A DNA stretch of 64,000 nt from Catalimonadaceae bacterium JC749 (GTDB taxonomy: Bacteria; Bacteroidota; Bacteroidia; Cytophagales; Cyclobacteriaceae). The stretch covers positions 310,001 to 374,000 of the forward strand of contig JAJNNC010000008.1 of the NCBI GenBank assembly GCA_021730635.1, given 5' to 3'. The notes under the pieces were generated by a model. It made no database searches. It was not told where the DNA came from and saw nothing but the letters and a program-made list of their open reading frames with translations. Of the stretch, positions 17,859-26,715 are shown piece by piece (positions within the stretch are counted from its first letter, which is position 1; the number at the start of each line of letters is the position of its first letter). The position numbers were made by a program, and so were the translations under genes.

Positions 17859-20801
17859 TTAACGACCGCTATAATCTTCCATCGCCCGATATACTACTGA
17901 CTGTATCTTTGTACGTACTCCTTCTGTAAGAAGTTTTGTGTTTCTGGCATCAGGATGCACACGGTTAGAAAGAAAAATATAAACCAGTTCGTATTTAGGA
18001 TCCACCCACACAGAAGTGCCTGTAAAACCCAGGTGGCCATAGGAGTCATAAGAGGCTTCAGGGGCTGTTGGACCGCCATCCCGCAAATACTCCGGTTTAT
18101 CCCAGCCCAACCCTCGCCGGCTATCATTAAACTGACGAATACTGAATCGACTCACGGTGCCCGGCTGAAGGTATCGGGTTCCTCCGTAGTATCCATCTTG
18201 CAGGTTCATCTGCATCAAGACCGCCAGATCATTCGCATTGCTAAATAAGCCAGCGTGTCCTGCCACACCACCACAAAGTGCGGCCCCTTCATCGTGCACA
18301 GTTCCTTTCACCAGAGAATTCCTGAAGTTATGATCGTCCTCTGTGGGCGCAATCTGATCAATAGAAAATTTACACAAGGGCAGGTAGGTTAAGTTGGCTA
18401 ATCCCAGCGGACTATAAAAGTTTTGTTCTAAAAACTCATCCATAGGTTGGACCGTGACTCTTTCTACCAATCTATAAAGCATATAGAAACTAAGGTCACT
18501 ATAGCGATAATTATATTTTGGTTTCCAGGTGGGGACCTTTTTCCGGGTGGTTCTTAGCTTTGAATGCACTGTCCAGTTCCACAGGGAATCCTTCAGGCTA
18601 AGCGTACCATACAAGCCCAGCGCGATCTGGTTGGTAAATTGATTATTGGGATATAAACTATAAATTTCAGGATTAAGTGCATCCCGATTTTTGGTTCTTT
18701 GCCAGAATGGAATATAAGACCGCAAACCAGCACGATGTAACAAAACTTCTCTGACAGTGATATCCTTTTTATCCGTATCTTTTAGTTCCGGCAAATAGTC
18801 GGACATCTTTGCATCCAGTGCGATAATTCCCCTCTCTTCCAGGAACATGACAGCTTGCAGGGTAGCCGCCACTTTTGTTACCGACGCAATATCATACAAG
18901 GTTTCATTGCTGATAGGTTCTAAACTATCGTAAGTCTGATACCCATAAGATTTATGAAAAAACACCTTCCCATGGCGGGCTACCAACACCTGGCACCCTG
19001 GTGTAGCCTTTTCTGCGATGGCCCAGTTGGCCAGAGAATCTATCAAGCGCAAGGTATCTGCATTAATGCCTACAGCTTCCGGAAAAGAATAGCTGAGTCG
19101 GCCGAGGGCCGGAATGGTTTCGCCTAAGCCTTCCGTTAGTTTGGCTGAAGTATTGACGGGTAATCTACCCCGGCCGGCAATAGCCCCAAAAATTATCTGG
19201 GGTACTACTTTTTGCACTAAAGCATCATTCTCATAAGCACAAAGCAAACTGTTGAAATGTTCAAAATCTGATAATCCATAAGGATTGCCAAAGTAAACGA
19301 TTGTTACGTTCGTTGCCTCTTCCAGGAATTTTAAAAAGGCCAGCGTATTTTTGGGAAGCACCGGTTTTTTACCAGCCGGCGAAGCTTCGTCATGTACGCC
19401 CACAATCACATGGCTGTAGCGCTTGAGCCGATTGAAGAGGGCATCGTAGTCATAGCGTTTCTCAGCACCTTCCGGGATGGTGTAATGAGAAAATGGAGCA
19501 TACAGATTCAGCGTTTGCTGAAAAGGGGTATATGCGCCCTCTGCAAGGGCCGTTCCCAGTGCTAAAGAAGCAAAGGCACCCGTATCTAAAACACTGATAG
19601 GTAAGATTTGATGCTCATTGCGTACGATGGTAACAGCCTGTTCATATAGTTGCTGTTTTGTCCACTGGGTACGGCTGCTGTTGAGTTTTTCAGAAAGCCT
19701 GTTGGTATCCACCAGCACCCGTGTATCCAGTCCTGCCTGATATTTGGCACGTAGGATTTTTTGTACCCGAAGGTCTATATCTTCTTTAGAGATCACCCCT
19801 TCAGCCACTGATTTTTTGAGTCTCTGAATAGCTTCCGGTACATTCTCCGGATACAGCAGCATATCATTTCCAGCTAAGAGGGCAGAGGCTTCCAGCCCTA
19901 CCGGCTCAAAAGCCTTGTTTTTAAAAGATGTTAAAGGCTCTGAAAAAACCAATCCTTCCAAAGCCAGATACTGTTTGACAAAATCCGTCTTGGTGACAAC
20001 AGTTCGCATTAAGGTAGAAGCTTCCGGCTGCTGATCAGCATAGAATGGAGTATTGATATGCGCTACCATTGTTCCTGCCAGCCTGTTACCTTTCTGTTCC
20101 AATGTATTTTCTCCCTGCAAACTGGCGTACATAGGGGCCGGATAGCGTCTGAAACACGGAAGAATTCCGTAAGCTTCCATGCCCTGCATGAAAGACATTC
20201 CTTTCGATAAAGCCACTTTAGCATCGTCACTAAAAATATCTGAAGTAGCGTTTTTATCTTCCTGAAAACCTACCTCTATGACGGGAGAAAAATTGAGATG
20301 AATACCAAGCAGCCGACATTGTTTGGCGATTTCGCTTCCCGCCTGAAATAAATACTGATGATTTTGAATAGCCCCTAAGGTTGCCTGGCCGGGAAATAAT
20401 AAGGCACTATCCAAACTACTCCCCAGACCTTGTCTGGCATCTAACCCAATGAGTAGAGGCACGGCTGCCTGTTGCTGCAACTGATTAACCAGTTTGGCTT
20501 GTTGCTGAGGGTAACCTTTATGAAAAATTATGCCGCCTATGTTGTAGTTCCCTACCAGATATTCTATATCTTGCAAATAATCTTGATCAGGGCTGGTATA
20601 AACCGGTAGCACCAGCAGCTGGCCTATCTTCTGTTCAAGCGAAAGTGTATCCATGGCCCTGGCGATCCATTGTTCCTGAGATACTCTTTCTACTGTCATA
20701 GAACTATCACCAACTGAAACCCAACAAAATGCAATTTGAAATAGAGCTACTTGGAAAAGGAGGAGCATGCAAACTTTTTTCGACATCAGGGCGTTTTTCA
20801 T
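17859..20801 (-). CDS. GH3-like domain fused to class C beta-lactamase-fold hydrolase, secreted
   Basis: A 980-residue protein with an N-terminal signal peptide. Residues 40-360 follow the NagZ-type GH3 barrel (LSLEQKIGQLLVLPVYT, NIGGIIFHKG, AGNDMLLYPENVPEAI). The GH3 active site is not intact: where NagZ has KHFPGHG this protein has CFRRYPAPMYA (216-226), and the nucleophile aspartate of the FTDAL motif is glutamate (FSEPL, E288). A GH3 C-terminal-type domain follows. From about residue 585 a serine beta-lactamase/peptidase domain has SVTK (S640, K643), YSD (Y767) and a GFTGT stretch, so it may be active. Likely periplasmic, working on cell-wall fragments. It is directly upstream of bshA. 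Confidence 0.85.
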   Translation of the reverse strand: MKNALMSKKVCMLLLFQVALFQIAFCWVSVGDSSMTVERVSQEQWIARAMDTLSLEQKIGQLLVLPVYTSPDQDYLQDIEYLVGNYNIGGIIFHKGYPQQQAKLVNQLQQQAAVPLLIGLDARQGLGSSLDSALLFPGQATLGAIQNHQYLFQAGSEIAKQCRLLGIHLNFSPVIEVGFQEDKNATSDIFSDDAKVALSKGMSFMQGMEAYGILPCFRRYPAPMYASLQGENTLEQKGNRLAGTMVAHINTPFYADQQPEASTLMRTVVTKTDFVKQYLALEGLVFSEPLTSFKNKAFEPVGLEASALLAGNDMLLYPENVPEAIQRLKKSVAEGVISKEDIDLRVQKILRAKYQAGLDTRVLVDTNRLSEKLNSSRTQWTKQQLYEQAVTIVRNEHQILPISVLDTGAFASLALGTALAEGAYTPFQQTLNLYAPFSHYTIPEGAEKRYDYDALFNRLKRYSHVIVGVHDEASPAGKKPVLPKNTLAFLKFLEEATNVTIVYFGNPYGLSDFEHFNSLLCAYENDALVQKVVPQIIFGAIAGRGRLPVNTSAKLTEGLGETIPALGRLSYSFPEAVGINADTLRLIDSLANWAIAEKATPGCQVLVARHGKVFFHKSYGYQTYDSLEPISNETLYDIASVTKVAATLQAVMFLEERGIIALDAKMSDYLPELKDTDKKDITVREVLLHRAGLRSYIPFWQRTKNRDALNPEIYSLYPNNQFTNQIALGLYGTLSLKDSLWNWTVHSKLRTTRKKVPTWKPKYNYRYSDLSFYMLYRLVERVTVQPMDEFLEQNFYSPLGLANLTYLPLCKFSIDQIAPTEDDHNFRNSLVKGTVHDEGAALCGGVAGHAGLFSNANDLAVLMQMNLQDGYYGGTRYLQPGTVSRFSIRQFNDSRRGLGWDKPEYLRDGGPTAPEASYDSYGHLGFTGTSVWVDPKYELVYIFLSNRVHPDARNTKLLTEGVRTKIQSVVYRAMEDYSGR

Positions 20802-20857
20802 TTACAAATACAACAGGATAATAAGTTATTTAGTGCGTCTCAGTAATTATAGAAAAT

Positions 20858-21214
20858 ATGAAATTTCCTACGCTTACTCGTCTTCCTCAATATAAAAGAT
20901 TTAATTTTGAACCTCGCTATTATGATCCTGTCAAAGAAGATATTCAGGAGCGAACATCAAGAATAAAGCAAGAAGTAAGCCAACTTGCAGAAGGTCAACA
21001 GCATAATATTTATCACTCGAACATCGCAGGATCGTTCTCTAAAAGATCCAACTATACAAAGAAAACAAGTACTTTGCAACTGGTTATTTTTATCTTTTTG
21101 ATCTTCCTTTTTGGCGGGTATCTTTGGTACGGCAATTATGTTTTTTTCATTTTTCTACTCATTATTCCGGTCTATTTTTATTTTAGGCTCAAAAGAATTT
21201 CGAAACAGAGGTAA
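20858..21214 (+). CDS. Small membrane protein upstream of mutL
   Basis: A 118-residue protein of unknown function. The N-terminal half is polar and charged with the motif FNFEPRYYDPVKED and a predicted helix. Two transmembrane helices follow near the C-terminus (about 72-90 and 93-110), ending in a basic tail. Small proteins with an F-x-PRYYDP motif next to mutL occur in many Bacteroidota. I recall some being labelled riboflavin synthase subunit beta, but nothing in this sequence resembles lumazine or riboflavin synthase, so that name should not be used. It is followed by mutL after six bases and probably shares its operon. Confidence 0.7.
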   Translation: MKFPTLTRLPQYKRFNFEPRYYDPVKEDIQERTSRIKQEVSQLAEGQQHNIYHSNIAGSFSKRSNYTKKTSTLQLVIFIFLIFLFGGYLWYGNYVFFIFLLIIPVYFYFRLKRISKQR

Positions 21215-21220
21215 AGTTAC

Positions 21221-23083
21221 ATGTCAGATATTATAAAGCTTCTTCCGGATGCCATCGCCAATCAGATTGCTGCCGGAGAAGTAGTACAACGACCGGCATC
21301 CGTTGTAAAGGAATTATTGGAAAATGCCATTGACGCTGCCAGCACCTATGTTTGTGTTGTAGTAAAGGAGGCAGGGAAAACTTTAGTCCAGGTAACTGAT
21401 AATGGGATAGGCATGACGCAAAACGATGCACGTATGTGCTTCGAGCGCCACGCCACTTCAAAGATTAATACTGCTGAAGATATTTTCCGGATTAAAACAC
21501 TGGGTTTCCGGGGCGAAGCCTTAGCTTCTATTGCCGCGGTAGCGCAGGTCACGATGATCACTCGCCGGAAAGAAGATGAATTAGGCACCCAGGTGGTTGT
21601 TGAGGCTTCTGCATTCAAAGGTAGCGAACCTGTGGCTGTTGAGCCCGGCACTTCCATCAGCGTAAAGAATTTGTTTTATAATATTCCTGCCAGAAGGAAT
21701 TTTTTAAAATCAAATTCTGTAGAAATGCATCATATCACTGAGGAGTTTATCCGGGTAGCCCTGGCTTATCCTCATCTTACCTTTGAACTCTACCAACAGG
21801 ATACGCAAACTTTTCATCTAACGCCCGGTAAGCTGAGTGCAAGAATTGCAGATTTATTCGGCGACAACAGCCAGCAACACCTACTGAGCTGCCAAGAAGA
21901 AACGCCTCATGTAAAAATAAAGGGGTATATTGGCAAACCTGAATTTGCCCGACGCACCCGTGGACAACAGTATTTTTTTATCAACCAGCGGTTTATCAAA
22001 AGCAATTACCTGAATCATGCTGTCATGAGCGCTTACGAGGCGTTATTGCCAGAAGATTGCTTCCCCTTTTATGTGTTGTTCATTGAGATTGACCCCGCGC
22101 ACATAGATGTCAACGTACATCCTACCAAAACAGAAATTAAGCTGGAAGACGAACGCACGGTATACGCAATTATCCGGGCCGCTGTCAAAAGATCGCTCGG
22201 GACCAATCTGATCACACCTACCACTGATGAGGAAGACAACCCTTTTCCTGCCTTTAACCCGACCAACACAGATCGTACACTTGCAGGCTGGCAACGCAAC
22301 CCCGGTGATGATGCCACTACTTTTCAAGGCACTTCCGTGCTGAAAAGCAGTAATATGCGAAAATGGAGCAATTCATTTGAGGGCAGCCAGGAGAAATCAT
22401 ATTTTGATTTTAGTGAAGGCGCTACTTCGCCGGAGGCCGAAAAAGAGGTGACTTTTCAGAGTGCTGCTAACCGCATTCCTGCTTCAGGATCTCTATTTCA
22501 GGAAAGTCCACATGGTAACAGCGAACCTCCTTTTCAAATTCATAATTCGTATATTGCAACGCAGGTGAAATCCGGTTTGATGATCATTGACCAACAGGCG
22601 GCTCATGAGCGCATATTATTCGAGCAGTATTCGCTGGCCTTAGAAAAACGTTCTGCTATTTCACAGCAGTCGCTTTTTCCTCAGTCAATCATGTTAGATC
22701 CGGCAGATGTTGCTTTAGTGCAGGAATTGAAAGACGAAATTCAGGCACTTGGCTTCGATTTCACCCTCTTTGGAAAAAATACCGTAGTGATTAATGGGAT
22801 CCCTGCCGATATCAAAGGCGGGCACGAAACCGAGATCCTGGAAGGTTTGCTGGAGCAGTATAAATACAATCAGTCAAAATTGTCTTTGAGCCGGCGAGAC
22901 AATGTGGCACGGTCTATTGCCAGACGGATGGCCGTGAGGAGAGGACAGAAATTAGGTGCGGCAGAAATGATAGCTTTGATTGACCGGCTTTTTGCCTGTA
23001 TTAATTCCAATTATGCGCCGGACGGGAAGAAAACATTTTATATTTTAGAATTAAATACAATAGCAGATTTTTTTAGACAATAA
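21221..23083 (+). CDS. mutL: DNA mismatch repair protein MutL
   Basis: MutL links MutS mismatch recognition to strand removal. The N-terminal GHKL ATPase is complete: ELLENAIDA, VTDNGIGM, KTLGFRGEALASIAAV, and GTSISVKNLFYNIPARRNFL. A variable linker covers roughly residues 335-420. The C-terminal dimerisation domain contains IIDQQAAHERILFE, close to the endonuclease motif DQHA(X)2E(X)4E with Gln at the His position, which suggests a nicking-type MutL. The last block reads NYAPDGKKTF where many endonuclease MutL proteins have CPHGRP. mutS lies 17 kb away. Three bases separate mutL from the first rhomboid gene. Confidence 0.96.
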   Translation: MSDIIKLLPDAIANQIAAGEVVQRPASVVKELLENAIDAASTYVCVVVKEAGKTLVQVTDNGIGMTQNDARMCFERHATSKINTAEDIFRIKTLGFRGEALASIAAVAQVTMITRRKEDELGTQVVVEASAFKGSEPVAVEPGTSISVKNLFYNIPARRNFLKSNSVEMHHITEEFIRVALAYPHLTFELYQQDTQTFHLTPGKLSARIADLFGDNSQQHLLSCQEETPHVKIKGYIGKPEFARRTRGQQYFFINQRFIKSNYLNHAVMSAYEALLPEDCFPFYVLFIEIDPAHIDVNVHPTKTEIKLEDERTVYAIIRAAVKRSLGTNLITPTTDEEDNPFPAFNPTNTDRTLAGWQRNPGDDATTFQGTSVLKSSNMRKWSNSFEGSQEKSYFDFSEGATSPEAEKEVTFQSAANRIPASGSLFQESPHGNSEPPFQIHNSYIATQVKSGLMIIDQQAAHERILFEQYSLALEKRSAISQQSLFPQSIMLDPADVALVQELKDEIQALGFDFTLFGKNTVVINGIPADIKGGHETEILEGLLEQYKYNQSKLSLSRRDNVARSIARRMAVRRGQKLGAAEMIALIDRLFACINSNYAPDGKKTFYILELNTIADFFRQ

Positions 23084-23085
23084 GC

Positions 23086-23877
23086 ATGTTTGGTACGCTA
23101 ACTCCCACAGTTAAGAATTTAATACTGATCAATGTTATTATTTTCTTATTACAGTATGTGTTGTCTTTTGATTTTGTAGCCATATTCGGTCTCCGGTATC
23201 TGCATGCCGAAACCTTTCGCCCTTATCAATTTCTGACCCATATTTTTATCCATGGCGGCTTTCTGCACCTGTTCAGCAATATGTTCGCCCTGTTTATTTT
23301 TGGTCCTTTGCTGGAACGTTTCTGGGGTAGCCGTCGATTTCTTTTCTTTTATTTGGTAACCGGACTAGGCGCAGGGGCCTTATACTCCGCCGTCAACTAT
23401 TATGAAGTCAGTGCTTTGGAAAACCAGGTAGAAAGCTATATAGCAAACCCTACTCCTCAGCAATTTGATACTTTTGTCCTGGAAAATGCAGAATTTGCGT
23501 ATCAGCGACTTGGTGAATTTATTGACCAGTATTATGAAAACCCGGACGCTCCATCTTACGTGAACGAAAGCAAACAGTATGCAACACAACTGCTGAGGAC
23601 GAAAGAGAATATTCCTATGGTAGGTGCCTCGGGTGCTGTTTTCGGAATATTAATGGCATTTGGATTACTTTTTCCCAATACTGAATTATTTCTGTTATTT
23701 TTTCCGTTTCCTATAAAAGCTAAGTATTTTGTACTCTTTTATGGCTTGTATGAACTGTATGCCGGTTTTGATCGGGTTCCTGGTGACAATGTTGCACACT
23801 TCGCGCATTTGGGCGGTATGTTGTTTGCTTACATTCTTATCAAAATTTGGGGCAACAAACGTGATACATTTTACTAG
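23086..23877 (+). CDS. Rhomboid family intramembrane serine protease
   Basis: A 263-residue polytopic membrane protein. The rhomboid catalytic pair is visible: serine in VGASGAVFGI (S182) and histidine in AHFAHLGGML (H240). The loop with HIFIHGGFLHLFSNMFALFIFG is the typical start of the second helix with its conserved His and Asn. An extramembrane insert of about 65 polar residues (about 110-175) separates helices 3 and 4 and is not part of the core fold. It sits in the mutL transcript, between mutL and a second rhomboid, with spacing of 2 and 9 bases. Substrates are unknown. Confidence 0.92.
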   Translation: MFGTLTPTVKNLILINVIIFLLQYVLSFDFVAIFGLRYLHAETFRPYQFLTHIFIHGGFLHLFSNMFALFIFGPLLERFWGSRRFLFFYLVTGLGAGALYSAVNYYEVSALENQVESYIANPTPQQFDTFVLENAEFAYQRLGEFIDQYYENPDAPSYVNESKQYATQLLRTKENIPMVGASGAVFGILMAFGLLFPNTELFLLFFPFPIKAKYFVLFYGLYELYAGFDRVPGDNVAHFAHLGGMLFAYILIKIWGNKRDTFY

Positions 23878-23886
23878 CGAGCGATT

Positions 23887-24783
23887 ATGAATAGCTTCTT
23901 TGATAACTTAAAAAATGCTTTCAACAGGCCCAACAACGGCCTGATGAAAATCCTTTTAATTAATATAATCGTTTACCTGGCTTTACTTTTTGCCAACATC
24001 ATTTTTATTCTGGCCAAGTCGCCTTCTATCTATGAAACGATCGTTGGCCAGCTGATGCTTCCGGCTGCCTTAGATCAGTTCATTTATAAGCCCTGGACCT
24101 TATTCACCTACTTTTTTACCCACGAGGATTTTTGGCATATCTTGTTCAATATGCTTTTTCTATACTGGTTTGGGAGTATGATCATGGAATTTTTAGGGAG
24201 CGAAAAATTGGTGAATTTATATGTATTAGGAGGCTTGGCAGGAGGGCTGTTTTATATCCTGCTATACAACCTCTTGCCCTACTTTGCCAATCATGTAGAA
24301 ACTTCCCGTATGCTGGGCGCTTCAGCAGGTGTCTTTGCTGTTGTCGTAGGAGCAGCTACCTTCATGCCGAATTATACGATTGCCCTCATTCTGTTAGGTC
24401 CGGTTAGAATCAAATATATTGCATTATTCTATGTGTTGCTTTCCTTTGCCCGGGTTACGGGGAGCAATGCCGGAGGAGAGCTGGCTCACTTGGCCGGTGC
24501 AGGTATTGGCTTTTTATATATCAAGCAACTGCAACAGGGGACAGACTTGGGCAGACCTATTACCCGATTTTTTACTTTTGTCAAAAGCCTTTTTGCCAGA
24601 CAACCCAAAGTTCGGGTTTCTTACAGAAATAGTAAAAATAGCAACGGAAGCCGGCACCATAAATCCAACTTTCAAACGAAGCAGGAAGAAATAGATGCCA
24701 TTCTGGATAAGATTTCAGAGAGTGGCTACGACAGCCTTACCAAAGAAGAAAAGCAAAAGCTCTTTGATGCTAGTAAAAATTAG
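23887..24783 (+). CDS. Second rhomboid family protease, with C-terminal cytosolic tail
   Basis: A 298-residue rhomboid paralogue. Helix 2 carries HEDFWHILFNMLFLYWFG. The presumed serine lies in LGASAGVFAV (S146), which reads G-A-S-A-G in place of the usual G-x-S-G, so the residue after the nucleophile differs. The histidine is in ELAHLAGAGIGF (H201). After the last helix a basic tail leads to a short helical segment (EEIDAILDKISESGYDSLTKEEKQKLFD), the DUF6576-like tail found on many Bacteroidota rhomboids. Probably active, although the altered serine loop leaves some doubt. Last gene of the mutL cluster. Confidence 0.9.
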   Translation: MNSFFDNLKNAFNRPNNGLMKILLINIIVYLALLFANIIFILAKSPSIYETIVGQLMLPAALDQFIYKPWTLFTYFFTHEDFWHILFNMLFLYWFGSMIMEFLGSEKLVNLYVLGGLAGGLFYILLYNLLPYFANHVETSRMLGASAGVFAVVVGAATFMPNYTIALILLGPVRIKYIALFYVLLSFARVTGSNAGGELAHLAGAGIGFLYIKQLQQGTDLGRPITRFFTFVKSLFARQPKVRVSYRNSKNSNGSRHHKSNFQTKQEEIDAILDKISESGYDSLTKEEKQKLFDASKN

Positions 24784-24894
24784 GAGGCCATCCACACCCA
24801 TGCCTCTTTCTCCTCCACAGCATGCTTGTTAAAAAATGTAACCTTGGCAGCCTAGCAACCTTTCTTTCACATTTTTAATGATATTTGAGCAGGT

Positions 24895-25317
24895 TTAAAC
24901 GCCATAAGCGGTGAGCATTAGCTTTCTGTTTCCCCCCCGGTTTCTATGTTCACAAAGATAAATACCTTGCCATGTACCCATATTTAACTCTCCATTGGTA
25001 ATAGGAACGCTCACGCTACTGCCCATCAGCGAGGCTTTGATATGTGCGGGCATATCATCGGCCCCTTCTGTTGTATGTTCATAGTAAGGTGCATTTTCAG
25101 GAACCATCTGATTTATATGACTTTCAAAATCAACTCTCACTGTCGGATCGGCATTTTCATTGATAGTGAGGCTTGCCGAAGTATGCTGTATAAAAACATG
25201 CAAAATACCTGTTTTGATCTCACTCAACTCTGGAAACTCCCGCTTAATGTGCTGTGTAATCAGATGAAAACCGCGGGGAAACGCGGGCAATCGGACTTCT
25301 TTTTGATAAAAATGCAT
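24895..25317 (-). CDS. YjbQ family protein (secondary thiamine-phosphate synthase enzyme)
   Basis: A 140-residue YjbQ/UPF0047 protein. The motifs are complete: GILHVFIQHTSASLTINENAD, then HTTEGADDMPAHIKASLMG, and GTWQGIYLCEHR near the C-terminus. These histidines and acidic residues form the conserved metal-like cleft of the family. Family members show weak thiamine-phosphate synthase activity, but the physiological role is unsettled. It starts two bases after the stop of the beta-helix lipoprotein and is the third gene of a prfA transcript. Confidence 0.92.
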   Translation of the reverse strand: MHFYQKEVRLPAFPRGFHLITQHIKREFPELSEIKTGILHVFIQHTSASLTINENADPTVRVDFESHINQMVPENAPYYEHTTEGADDMPAHIKASLMGSSVSVPITNGELNMGTWQGIYLCEHRNRGGNRKLMLTAYGV

Positions 25318-25319
25318 AA

Positions 25320-26714
25320 CTATTTTTTTTTATATTCATAAGACCCAAGATCTGGCAAGGTATCTCTTTCGTTGCCTTCCAAATCTTTTTTTATTACGGT
25401 GAGCACTCCCTGATTGATAGCAGGTGAAACAGAATCCAGTTGATAGTTCTGTTGAGGAGGGTTTAAAAACTGAGGATCTTGGTTGAGTATGTTTAGCTCA
25501 CCATATTCATTTTCCAACGTAGTCCTGATAAGGTTTGTCCTCACTTCTGTTGTGGCCTTGTCTGCTTCCGCCAACAGGTACAACTCATCGGGCCGGCTTC
25601 CCCAGATGATATTATTTTGCAAAACCACATGCATACGTTGTGGATTCTTGCTAAGCAATGTATCTGCAAATACAAGTGAGGTCCCTTCTCTTGAGAAAAG
25701 CGTAAAATCATTGGCAAAAGTACAGTGGCGATAGCGGTAAAAACCTCCTCCTACATGGGCTGCCAAATGAACTACACAGTTATTTATCAATACATTATAA
25801 GCCTCCACATCGGCAGAAACTGCCAGAACACCACTCCCTGACATATTCTCAATGATAGTGTTGGTGAGCGTAAGATCTGGCACCGTATCCGTATCTGCTC
25901 CTTCAACAGCGATACCTATTTCAGCATTTTGAATGACAGCAAAATCAATCTGATGGTGTTGGCTAGTGGCATTCAAATAGATTCCCTGCCATTGCCCTAA
26001 CCCGCGTGCGTATACGCCATCTAACCGATCATTCCTGAATATTACTTGTTTATCCGGCGCTCCGGATACCTGCAGACGGCCCTCTACCACTAATTTACTG
26101 TCTGTATTAAAATAAATGCGTGTTCCCTCCTTCACGCGCAAAGTAGCATTCTCTTCCACCCAAAGAGAGTCATACACCACATAAGGGCGTTTGCCTGTAA
26201 AAACAGTGTCTTTTTTGATGCTAACCCCTTGCAGAAAGTAGGCGTCCTGTCCCCAGGCCACCAGTTTGAGATCCTGCACATTTTGATTGGCAGTAAATAC
26301 CAAAGAATCTTTAACCAAAAAAGGAAGGTCCTGGTCTTGAGGGTCAATATTTACTTCAACCAATATGAGCAAACTATCGCCCCCTAAAAGAAGTATATCG
26401 GAGAATTGTGTACCTACCTGTCCGTTCAGATAGACCCTATAAGGAGAAGACTGGCCCTTTCCCAGCTCCACGGAAGTTACTTTTACTGCCTTTTCATTGG
26501 GGTTGTAGAGCTGAAACCTCTTGGTGATACTACCCACTGTAGAAAATAATGTATCAAACAAAACTGTATCCTGACTAAAGGTGAGTCTGGCATCAGGGTC
26601 TGAGGTCACTATTTCTTCTTCCGGAACACAGGCAAAGCCTACCCACCAAAAAACAACAGAACATATAACAACAACACTTTGCTTGTGCAACCCTTTTCTC
26701 TCCATCATCAGCAT
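25320..26714 (-). CDS. Right-handed beta-helix repeat lipoprotein
   Basis: A surface or periplasmic lipoprotein of unknown function, about 464 residues. The open frame extends upstream into prfA, but the ATG at 26714 lies one base after the prfA stop and gives a signal with the lipobox VGFAC. ATGs at 26708 and 26705 are also possible. An N-terminal immunoglobulin-like region is followed by short strands ending in I or V with Asn ladders (VIQNAEIGIAVEGAD, NTIIENMSGSGVLAVSAD, LINNCVVHLAAHVGGG), typical of a pectate-lyase-like helix. Near the end, SPAINQG and LPDLGSYEYK match the choice-of-anchor style ending common in Bacteroidota. No catalytic residues are evident. Confidence 0.8.
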   Translation of the reverse strand: MLMMERKGLHKQSVVVICSVVFWWVGFACVPEEEIVTSDPDARLTFSQDTVLFDTLFSTVGSITKRFQLYNPNEKAVKVTSVELGKGQSSPYRVYLNGQVGTQFSDILLLGGDSLLILVEVNIDPQDQDLPFLVKDSLVFTANQNVQDLKLVAWGQDAYFLQGVSIKKDTVFTGKRPYVVYDSLWVEENATLRVKEGTRIYFNTDSKLVVEGRLQVSGAPDKQVIFRNDRLDGVYARGLGQWQGIYLNATSQHHQIDFAVIQNAEIGIAVEGADTDTVPDLTLTNTIIENMSGSGVLAVSADVEAYNVLINNCVVHLAAHVGGGFYRYRHCTFANDFTLFSREGTSLVFADTLLSKNPQRMHVVLQNNIIWGSRPDELYLLAEADKATTEVRTNLIRTTLENEYGELNILNQDPQFLNPPQQNYQLDSVSPAINQGVLTVIKKDLEGNERDTLPDLGSYEYKKK

Positions 26715-26715
26715 A

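Noticed and set aside
20858-21214. Reading this gene as riboflavin synthase subunit beta
   Set aside because: The sequence has two transmembrane helices and none of the lumazine or riboflavin synthase motifs.
21221-23083. Calling MutL a non-endonuclease type because the CPHGRP block is absent
   Set aside because: The DQQAAHERILFE segment is close to the endonuclease motif, and the altered C-terminal block may be normal for the phylum, so activity cannot be judged from this.
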